The notes under the pieces were generated by a model. That model was not told where the DNA came from and did not search any database. It worked only from the letters and a program-made list of their open reading frames with translations. This document shows positions 44,087 to 50,657 of a stretch of 50,657 bases of DNA, one piece after another (the first letter of the stretch is position 1; every line of letters begins with the position of its first letter). The stretch is from contig JAHEEC010000022.1 in NCBI GenBank assembly GCA_024640885.1, positions 1-50,657 of the forward strand. Reading direction: 5' to 3'. Position numbers and translations under genes: made by a program. This DNA is from Bacteroidota bacterium. GTDB taxonomy: Bacteria; Bacteroidota; Bacteroidia; Bacteroidales; GCA-2748055.

Positions 44087-47000
44087 TTAAAAGGTTAGAG
44101 TCAGTCCAAGGTTAATAATCCGCTGCAAGGGATAGGCGGTTCCCGAGGTAAGCTCCGGATCGATCAGTTTCTCCTTCGAGATGGTGAACAGATTCAATCC
44201 GTTTGCATAGACGCGGAAGGCGGCTATGCCGATGGCATTCACGGCCTTGCTTGGAAGGTTGTATCCGATCTCGATGTTCTTGAGCCTGACATAGTCGGTA
44301 TTGTGGAGCCAGAATGTGTTGCCCTGGCTTCTCCAGTACTCATTGTCTCGGTTCCATGACCTTGGATATTCCGAACTCGGATTGGAAGGGGTCCACCTGT
44401 TGACGGCGTAATCGTTATAGTAGTTGCCTATCTCTCCTGATTCCGGATTGATATAAGCCACAGCCCCCGAAGTTCCCTGGAAAAGGATGGAAATATCCAG
44501 ATCGCCTACGTAAAGACTGGCAGACAATCCTCCTGTAAAGAAGGGCAGACCGCTTTTGTCCTGCCTGACCCGGTCCAGTCCGTCAATGAGGCCATCATCA
44601 TTCACATCTTTGAAGATTACGTCGCCTGGCTGTGCACCAGCCCAGTGCGGATAGGCATCCACATCAGCCTGCGTTTCAAATACACCGATGGATTCATAAT
44701 AAAGCTCGGCCCCCATGGGTTGACCGGTGGATTGCTGGTACTCAGGAATACCCGGTGTTTCATCCCAGAAGAGGATCTCGTTATGGGCGTAGCTGCCATT
44801 CAGGGCAAGGTCATAACGGACCCGTCCTGATGTGGATCCCCTGAATCCCAGGACAAACTCAAATCCCTGGTTCGCCACCTCACCTATATTTTCAGGAGGC
44901 AGGGAGAGACCAGCACTGGATGGTACAGAAGCATTGCGTCTCCAGAGGATGTTGGTCCTCAGGTTGTGGAAGTAATCTGCCTCCAGGGTCATCCTGTTAT
45001 CGAGAAATGCTGTATTGAAACCAATGTTAAACTGGTTGGCCACCTCCCAGGTCACCTCGGGATTAGGAATCGCCTGCTCATAAAGCAGCTTGTTATCAAC
45101 GCTCTGTCCGAACACATAACTTCTGTTGTTGACAAATCCATACAGGGTCAGGAACTTGTACTCCTGCAATGAACCATCATAATAGATCCTGTCGTTTCCA
45201 GTCTGGCCCCAGGATCCCCGGATCTTGAAATCGTCAAAGAAGCTGATGTTATCACTCCAGAAACTTTCATCCACGATGCGCCATCCCAGGGAGATCCCGG
45301 GGAAGAATCCCCAGGCATCATCGAACATATAAGAGCCGTCGTAACGCATCACAAACTCCGCCAGGTATTTACCGGTGTAGTTGTAATTGATACGGCCAAA
45401 ATAGCTTTGGCGGGCCATCTGTGTGGCAGAACCATCATTGGACATATACTGGTCGGTCGCACCTGCAAACAATTGTTCAATTTCTGCTGATACATAATTC
45501 TTCCTGAATGCATTCATCCAGTTATCTAAGCCTTTCTGACCCTCTGTACCAACCATAAATTTCAGTGAACTGCCGCCGACCTGTTTATCGTAGGTTACAT
45601 AGGCATTATAGGTCGCCCAATAACCATCTCTAGCATTTTGTGTCATCTGTGGCGCATCAAGTCCCCGTTTTCCAGGAGTGGTTTGAGGATCTGAAGTAGA
45701 TCCATTCCAGGTATAGAGGTACCAGGGTGTTTCAAACATCTTACAGTAATTGATCTGTTTATCATAGGCAAAATTACCCCGCACCGACAGGCCTTCCACC
45801 CAGGGGACCTTTATATTCAGCCCGAGATTGGTCTGCAGGAAATAGTGATTGTGATCGTCATAACCCGTTGCATCAGTTGTGGTTACTGCCGGATTATGGC
45901 CGTATTCAATATCGGGACCCGGATCGCCATTGGGCCAGAAAGCTGGCATATTGGGTTTTCCCCGCATCAGCATCCTGAAACTGTCCCCCGCGCTTACCGT
46001 AGGGAAGTGCCTGTTCTCAGAACGGGCAGACACATCAAAGGAGATGTCAATGTTCTTTGTGATTTTTCCATCGATGTTGCTTCTGAAGTCCTGCTGGGAA
46101 TAGTAGGTCGCGCTGTTATAGTACACAGCATCCTGGAATTTATTTCCAAAAGAGAGAAAATATTTCAGATTGTCACTTCCTCCCCTTACGGAAACATTCT
46201 CATAGTGCTGAAGCGACCAGGGTTTGAAAACCGCATCAAACCAGTCTGTATTGGGATGCCCCCACGGATCAGATCCGTCAGCGTAAGCCTGAATATCAGC
46301 TGCACTATAGACCTGGTTCAATCCTGAGGCTGGATCGTTATAGTAAGCGATCTCATTGATCATGGTGGAATAGGTGGCAGCATCAGCCATATCAGGAATT
46401 ACGGTGGGTTGCTGTGCACCTAAATTCATATCAATGGTGATGGTGGGTTTTCCAATCTTACCACGCTTGGTGGTGATCAGGATTACACCATTGGCAGCCT
46501 GCGTTCCGTAAATGGCAGCTGAAGCATCTTTCAGTACAGTGAAACTTTCTATAACAGCCGGGTCCAGCCTTTCAAGATCCCGGTTGGGAATCCCATCAAT
46601 AACAATCAAAGGATTGTTGTCCCCCAGGGTATTTGCTCCCCTGATCCTCAGGGTGGCCCCGTCATATCCTGGTTCACCACTCCTGTTATAGGCAAACAAT
46701 CCGGGAACACGTCCCACCAGGGTATTGCTGAAGTTGGTGGATGGAGATTGCTTTAACTCATCACCCCGCACAGAAGCCACAGCACCGGTGAGAGTGGCCT
46801 TGGAGGCGGTTCCATACCCGATCACCACAATCTCGTCAAGTGCAGTGGTCCCACTGCTCAGGATCACATCGATAATTGTCTGTGCTCCCACGGTAATTTC
46901 CTGGGTCACCATTCCAACAAATGAAAACATCAGCACCGCACCGGAAGATACGGTTATGCTGTATGTTCCATCTACTGAAGTGATGGTACCATTGGATGTG

Positions 47001-47170
47001 CCCTTTTCAATGATGTTCACACCCGGCATGGGAGTGTCATCTTCAGCACTTGTTACTGTCCCGGTCACGGTAACCTGTGCATTCAGAACAATGAAACTGG
47101 TCAGAAATAAAAATAGGAGCAACAAGGTACTCCTGATCCCTCTTCCCGACAGGAGAAGATTTTTTTTCAT
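44087..47170 (-). CDS. SusC/RagA-family TonB-linked outer-membrane receptor
   Basis: TonB-dependent barrel that imports oligosaccharides captured by SusD. 1027 residues. Signal peptide to about residue 31 (FLTSFIVLNAQ), a carboxypeptidase-regulatory-like domain (about 34-105, TGTVTSAEDDTPMPGVNI), a TonB box region around LDEIVVIGYG (111-120), a plug domain (about 125-235, with VPGLFAYNRSGEPGYDGATL and GTQAANGVILITTKRG), then the 22-strand barrel ending INLGLTLTF with terminal Phe. The full length is typical. No sigma/anti-sigma, AraC-type or hybrid regulator lies nearby, so control of this locus is not visible here. Substrate unknown. Confidence 0.97.
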   Translation of the reverse strand: MKKNLLLSGRGIRSTLLLLFLFLTSFIVLNAQVTVTGTVTSAEDDTPMPGVNIIEKGTSNGTITSVDGTYSITVSSGAVLMFSFVGMVTQEITVGAQTIIDVILSSGTTALDEIVVIGYGTASKATLTGAVASVRGDELKQSPSTNFSNTLVGRVPGLFAYNRSGEPGYDGATLRIRGANTLGDNNPLIVIDGIPNRDLERLDPAVIESFTVLKDASAAIYGTQAANGVILITTKRGKIGKPTITIDMNLGAQQPTVIPDMADAATYSTMINEIAYYNDPASGLNQVYSAADIQAYADGSDPWGHPNTDWFDAVFKPWSLQHYENVSVRGGSDNLKYFLSFGNKFQDAVYYNSATYYSQQDFRSNIDGKITKNIDISFDVSARSENRHFPTVSAGDSFRMLMRGKPNMPAFWPNGDPGPDIEYGHNPAVTTTDATGYDDHNHYFLQTNLGLNIKVPWVEGLSVRGNFAYDKQINYCKMFETPWYLYTWNGSTSDPQTTPGKRGLDAPQMTQNARDGYWATYNAYVTYDKQVGGSSLKFMVGTEGQKGLDNWMNAFRKNYVSAEIEQLFAGATDQYMSNDGSATQMARQSYFGRINYNYTGKYLAEFVMRYDGSYMFDDAWGFFPGISLGWRIVDESFWSDNISFFDDFKIRGSWGQTGNDRIYYDGSLQEYKFLTLYGFVNNRSYVFGQSVDNKLLYEQAIPNPEVTWEVANQFNIGFNTAFLDNRMTLEADYFHNLRTNILWRRNASVPSSAGLSLPPENIGEVANQGFEFVLGFRGSTSGRVRYDLALNGSYAHNEILFWDETPGIPEYQQSTGQPMGAELYYESIGVFETQADVDAYPHWAGAQPGDVIFKDVNDDGLIDGLDRVRQDKSGLPFFTGGLSASLYVGDLDISILFQGTSGAVAYINPESGEIGNYYNDYAVNRWTPSNPSSEYPRSWNRDNEYWRSQGNTFWLHNTDYVRLKNIEIGYNLPSKAVNAIGIAAFRVYANGLNLFTISKEKLIDPELTSGTAYPLQRIINLGLTLTF

Positions 47171-47363
47171 AGTACAGGTTTTTAGTTTAGTTGATGTTTA
47201 GTTACTGTCCCTCAGGACCGCAATCTTCACTAATTTATAAAAAAAAGAAATATCAATAACTAAAATGAACCCGATTCTCATAGGAATATTTGGCAGGGGA
47301 ACGTTCAGTTTTTTTATTAGTTTTATACAGGAGGTCACCAAACCATTTCTACAACCCCAAATT
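47171..47363 (+). promoter_or_regulatory. Divergent intergenic region between susC and the PHP gene
   Basis: 193 bases without a gene; it must contain promoters for both directions. I saw AT-rich tracts, including eight A's at 47239-47246. Partial -7 elements are TAGTTTTA on the plus strand (47318-47325) and TAAATTAG on the minus strand (47230-47237). A small dyad GTCC/GGAC is near 47207. No element matches the full consensus spacing, and no operator could be named. Confidence 0.4.
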
Positions 47364-48485
47364 ATGAAAAAACTGCCCCATAAATTGTATGCACTCTCTG
47401 TGGCTGCGCTCTTGGTCATCAACCTGTTTTTTTCAGTTTCCCTTAAGGGCCAGGAAAACCACACCAAGATTGAATTTCCAGACATTCCCGGGTTCAGGAC
47501 CCTGAAGTGTGACTTCCACATGCATTCGGTCTTTTCCGACGGGTCGGTCTGGCCCGATATCCGCGTCCAGGAAGCCCTTCGACATGGTCTTGATGCCATT
47601 GCCATCACCGATCACCTGGAATATCAACCCAAGCAGGAGGATGTTTCCAGCAAGGATATGAACAGGAGCTATCAGCTGGCCCGGCAGGCTGCGCAGGGTG
47701 AGGATTTATTGATCATCAACGCCGCCGAGATCACCCGGAGCATGCCGCCGGGCCATGCCAATGCCCTGTTTCTGGAGGACGCCAACAAACTCAAGCAGGA
47801 AAATGTGATGGAGGCCTTCATGGAGGCAAGACGGCAGGGTGCCTTCGTGTTCTGGAACCACCCGGACTGGACCTCCCAGAAACCTGACGGAGTTGCCGAG
47901 GTGAGCGATATGCATCTTGAACTCTTTTCCCAGGGACTGATCCAGGGCATTGAGATCGTCAACGGAGGCACCTATTCGGAAGAGGCCCTGCAAATTGCCG
48001 GGGAATATAACCTCAGCTTCATTTGTAATTCGGATGTGCATGGCCTGATCGACTGGGAATACGATTTGGCCCGGGGGAAGCACCGCCCGGTCACACTGGT
48101 ATTCGCAAAGGAGAAAAGCGAAGAGGCACTCAAGGAAGGGTTGATGGAGGGCAGAACCGCACTGTGGTTTGAAAATACCCTGGTGGGTAAGGAAGAATTC
48201 CTGAACCCGCTGATCACAAGTTCGCTCACGGTGGAGCGCCAGGGACGCTCCATTGTGCAGTCCATTTTGCTAAAAAACCAGTCTGATGTGAACTATATCC
48301 TTGAGAACCAGTCTGATTATAATTTTCACAACCTGGCAGCCGTTTTCACACTGGAGGCACACGAAACCAAATTGATCCAGGTAAAAACCATCACGCCCCT
48401 TCCCTCATTCTCCCTTCAGTTTAAGGTACTGAATGCATTTACCGCACCCCGCAGCCACCCTGAAATCACCATCCTTGTCAAATAA
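47364..48485 (+). CDS. Exported PHP-domain phosphodiesterase (Sb-PDE-like)
   Basis: 373 residues from the ATG at 47364, preferred over an upstream ATG at 47265 because a standard signal peptide (MKKLPHKLYALSVAALLVIN and then LFFSVSLKGQ) follows it directly. PHP metal-binding motifs are intact: CDFHMHSVFSDG (HxH), AITDHLEY, NAAEITRS, GHANAL, FWNHPDW and CNSDVHG. The layout resembles the Bacteroidota Sb-PDE phosphodiesterase family, which cleaves phosphate di- or triesters in a multinuclear metal site, here in the periplasm. A C-terminal ~70-residue beta domain (NFHNLAAVFTLEAHETKLIQ) follows. It is divergent from susC and upstream of an MFS transporter, so it may free a small phosphorylated or glycerol-linked unit at this locus. 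Confidence 0.88.
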   Translation: MKKLPHKLYALSVAALLVINLFFSVSLKGQENHTKIEFPDIPGFRTLKCDFHMHSVFSDGSVWPDIRVQEALRHGLDAIAITDHLEYQPKQEDVSSKDMNRSYQLARQAAQGEDLLIINAAEITRSMPPGHANALFLEDANKLKQENVMEAFMEARRQGAFVFWNHPDWTSQKPDGVAEVSDMHLELFSQGLIQGIEIVNGGTYSEEALQIAGEYNLSFICNSDVHGLIDWEYDLARGKHRPVTLVFAKEKSEEALKEGLMEGRTALWFENTLVGKEEFLNPLITSSLTVERQGRSIVQSILLKNQSDVNYILENQSDYNFHNLAAVFTLEAHETKLIQVKTITPLPSFSLQFKVLNAFTAPRSHPEITILVK

Positions 48486-48559
48486 CGGGGGAATTGCATC
48501 CGGGCAAAATATGATCATTTAAGGACTCACTTTTTTCATGGTCCCTGATTCGGTTGTTT

Positions 48560-48579
48560 CCATATAGTTGCTATATTGG
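48560..48579 (+). repeat. Short inverted repeat upstream of the MFS gene
   Basis: CCATATAG (48560-48567) and CTATATTGG (48571-48579) form an imperfect palindrome around TTG, with one extra T in the right arm. It is 36-55 bases before the MFS start and contains a TATATTGG close to a -7 element. It could be an operator or chance. Confidence 0.3.
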
Positions 48580-48614
48580 AGGTTGCCAACACGAACCAGC
48601 TAACACTAATAGGA

Positions 48615-49808
48615 ATGGAACACATCAAAAAATCGCTGCTGTTTAACGCGAGTTGCACCGCCCTGGTGGTAACCGCGCTTACTTTTGCCACAAGGGCCGG
48701 TATGATTGATCCCTGGCGGGCTGAATTCGGATTGACGGCCGAACAGGTGGGATGGATAGTCGGCACCGCATTCTGGGGATTTACCCTGGCCATGATCCTG
48801 GGCGGCCCGCTTGTGGATGTCATCGGAATGAAAAGGATTATTTATGCGGCCTTCACCCTCCATGTGACCGGGATCCTGCTCACCATCTTCGCAGGAGGAT
48901 TCTGGAGCCTCTTTTTCTCCACGCTGCTCGTCGGGATCGCCAACGGTAGTGTGGAAGCAGCCACCAATCCACTTATCACAGCCATGTACCCGGATGAAAA
49001 GACCAAGAAACTGAACCAGTTTCATGTCTGGTTCCCGGGGGGGATCGTCATCGGCGGACTCATGGTATTTGCACTGGGAGCTCTTGGATACGGCTGGCGG
49101 GTACAAATGGCTGCAATGCTCATTCCCACAATGCTTTATGGCCTGTTATTCCTTCGCGTCAAGTTTCCGGAGACCGAAAGGGTCACAGCCGGTTTTTCTT
49201 ACAAAGATATGCTCAAGGCCTGTGTTTCACCCCTCTTTCTATTTATGGCGGCTTGCATGCTCTTAACTGCCGCCACCGAGCTGGGCTCCAACCAGTGGAT
49301 GACTGCACTCCTTGAGAACGTGATGGAAGCCGAAGGTATTCACTCCATCCTGCTCCTGGTCTGGATATCAGGCATCATGGCCCTGGGAAGGTCGGTGGCA
49401 GGCCCCATTGTTCACAGACTCTCCCCCAGCGGCGTGTTGCTGGGATCCGCTGTATTCGCCGGAGTGGGACTGTTCCTGCTGAGTATTTCCAGTGGCTACT
49501 GGAGCTTTGGAGCTGCGGCTGTGTTCGCAGTCGGGATTACCTATTTCTGGCCCACCATGCTTGGATTTGTAAATGAGAACATTCCCAAAAGCGGGGCCCT
49601 GGGACTGGCCATCATGGGAGGTATCGGATTTCTGGGAGGGGCCATTGCCCAACCCCTTCTGGGCAAGGTATACGATATCAAGTTCGACGCTCTGGGTGAA
49701 AGCCTGGCTGCAGGTTCGGCCACCCTCAGAACGGTGATCCTCCTTACGGTGGTGCTTACAATTTCTTTTATTTTCCTTTACATCAGGCAGAGAAAAGTCA
49801 AGAGTTAG
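48615..49808 (+). CDS. Major facilitator superfamily transporter
   Basis: 397 residues from the ATG at 48615, preceded by AGGA; an upstream TTG (48576) would add 13 hydrophilic residues and is not needed. Twelve hydrophobic helices. The loop between TM2 and TM3 reads LVDVIGMKRI, a form of the MFS GxxxDxxGxR/K motif. An NPLITAMYPDEKTKKLNQFH stretch lies after TM4, a pattern common in sugar-specific (fucose-permease-like) MFS members. No solute-binding domain. Probably the inner-membrane importer for a monosaccharide or disaccharide released at this locus, lying between the PHP phosphodiesterase and a GH2 gene. Confidence 0.88.
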   Translation: MEHIKKSLLFNASCTALVVTALTFATRAGMIDPWRAEFGLTAEQVGWIVGTAFWGFTLAMILGGPLVDVIGMKRIIYAAFTLHVTGILLTIFAGGFWSLFFSTLLVGIANGSVEAATNPLITAMYPDEKTKKLNQFHVWFPGGIVIGGLMVFALGALGYGWRVQMAAMLIPTMLYGLLFLRVKFPETERVTAGFSYKDMLKACVSPLFLFMAACMLLTAATELGSNQWMTALLENVMEAEGIHSILLLVWISGIMALGRSVAGPIVHRLSPSGVLLGSAVFAGVGLFLLSISSGYWSFGAAAVFAVGITYFWPTMLGFVNENIPKSGALGLAIMGGIGFLGGAIAQPLLGKVYDIKFDALGESLAAGSATLRTVILLTVVLTISFIFLYIRQRKVKS

Positions 49809-49893
49809 AATTAAAAGGTCCGCCATGTTCGGTTACGGGCCGAACCAAGGATTTGAGATTTATCATCACCTGGCTCATCAAATAAGTTCAACC

Positions 49894-50657
49894 ATGAAAA
49901 GGATCTGTTTTTTACTTTTTGGCATCATTTTGATTACCGGATGCACTCTCCGGCCTGTTGAAAATCCCCGGAAGGTAATTTTATTGGAAAAGGATTGGAA
50001 ATTTATAAACTCCGAGGTGGAAGGCGGAGCGCATCCGGAAACCTCTTCGGAGCAATGGGAGTCCGTCACAGTTCCTCACGATTGGGCCATCTCAGGGGAG
50101 TTTGATCCATCAAACGATGCACTGGAGTTCAGGAGGAGGAATGGCAGCAACGGCGACCCGATGGTGCTGACGGGTCTCACAGGCGGATTGCCCCACGTGG
50201 GGGTAGGGTGGTACCGCAGGGAGATCCTGGTCCCCGCATCCGATGAAGGTAAAAGTGTTCATCTGGAATTTGACGGAGCCATGAGCAATGCCCGGGTCTA
50301 CCTGAATGGTGACTATCTGGGTGAGTGGCCATACGGGTATGCTTCTTTCGGATTTGACCTGACTCCTCATTTAAAGTTCGGAGTGCCCAATCTGCTTGCC
50401 GTTCGGCTGGAAAATAAACCCAATGCTTCACGCTGGTATCCCGGGGCGGGCATCTACCGCAATGTGAGGCTGGTGATCACAGGCGAGGTTCATGTAAAAC
50501 AATGGGGCAGTTACCTGACCACACCCGATATTTCAAAGGGTACCGGGACGGTCCACCTTGCAACTGCAGTTGAAAATGCTTCGGGAGAAACTTCCACGAT
50601 TAGGCTGGAAACCCAGATTCTTTCCCCGGAAGGGAAAGTGGTTGCTGAAACAGGCAC
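49894..50657 (+). CDS. GH2-family glycosidase lipoprotein, N-terminal part (runs out of window)
   Basis: 254 codons visible, open to the window end. Signal peptide with lipobox ITGC (C17), then the GH2 sugar-binding domain: KVILLEKDWKF, WESVTVPHDWAI, GGLPHVGVGWYRREI, LEFDGAMSNARVYLNG, and NKPNASRWYPGAGIYRNVRL, which leads into the Ig-like domain. The VPHDWAI and SRWYPGAGIYR motifs are typical of beta-galactosidase/beta-glucuronidase-type members; the catalytic barrel is outside the window. It is 85 bp downstream of the MFS gene on the same strand and may be co-transcribed with it. Confidence 0.9.
   Translation, partial: MKRICFLLFGIILITGCTLRPVENPRKVILLEKDWKFINSEVEGGAHPETSSEQWESVTVPHDWAISGEFDPSNDALEFRRRNGSNGDPMVLTGLTGGLPHVGVGWYRREILVPASDEGKSVHLEFDGAMSNARVYLNGDYLGEWPYGYASFGFDLTPHLKFGVPNLLAVRLENKPNASRWYPGAGIYRNVRLVITGEVHVKQWGSYLTTPDISKGTGTVHLATAVENASGETSTIRLETQILSPEGKVVAETG

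Noticed and set aside
49827-49845. GTTCGG/CCGAAC hairpin after the MFS gene as a terminator
   Set aside because: Only a 6-bp stem and no T-run follows; readthrough into the GH2 gene is more likely.

Overview
The window is chromosomal DNA from a member of the Bacteroidota, most likely an anaerobic or facultative, salt-adapted Bacteroidales/Marinilabiliales-type bacterium. Evidence: a SusC/SusD pair, GH97 and GH2 glycosidases, SpoIIE phosphatases carrying a Reg_prop/Y_Y_Y periplasmic sensor, a C39-peptidase ABC exporter, -7 promoter elements of the Bacteroidota type (TAnnTTTG), few Shine-Dalgarno sites, HydG ([FeFe]-hydrogenase maturation) and an NhaD Na+/H+ antiporter. Coding density is very high. 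No stretch longer than about 220 bases lacks a gene; the largest gaps are 4762-4978 and 47171-47363. I saw no rRNA, tRNA, CRISPR array, insertion sequence or phage gene.

Layout. 1-2240 (minus): a truncated SLC12-like transporter and HydG. 2361-4761 (plus): two exported proteins of unknown function and a threonine dehydratase/serine racemase-type PLP enzyme. 4979-8509 (plus): an ECF sigma factor, a membrane anti-sigma/TPR-like protein and a C39-peptidase ABC exporter, preceded by a terminator-like hairpin. 8512-10509 (minus): a GH97 lipoprotein. 10589-20515 (plus): a tightly packed run of SUI1/YciH, an exported ankyrin protein with a barrel-like tail, a small exported protein, a propeller-sensor SpoIIE phosphatase, a soluble SpoIIE phosphatase, an OLD/SMC-like ATPase and an exported class I glutamine amidotransferase. 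20520-20894 (minus): a SiaC (DUF1987) protein, which is the known substrate class of SpoIIE-type phosphatases such as SiaA.

20986-22005 (minus) is tsaD, head to head with a very long TamB-like gene (to 26499) whose start codon is abnormal. Then come nhaD, a strong terminator and an exbB-exbD-exbD-tonB operon. glyA and a TauE/SafE permease lie on the minus strand, followed by a MacB/FtsX-type permease on the plus strand.

35005-47170 (minus) is a catabolic block. susC-susD end in a strong terminator. Downstream, a GH2 beta-galactosidase lies 20 bp ahead of glpD-glpK-glpF. From 47364 on the plus strand come an exported PHP (Sb-PDE-like) phosphodiesterase, an MFS transporter and a second, truncated GH2 lipoprotein. 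The block reads as a small polysaccharide-utilisation-type locus, possibly for a galactosyl-glycerol or glycerophosphodiester substrate.

The best candidates for undescribed biology are: (1) the SpoIIE pair, degenerate-Toprim ATPase and SiaC cluster; (2) the sigma / anti-sigma-TPR / C39-exporter cassette with its leader hairpin and abutting small ORF; (3) the interlocked tsaD/tamB promoters with a possible ATT start for tamB; and (4) the GH2-glpDKF arrangement.
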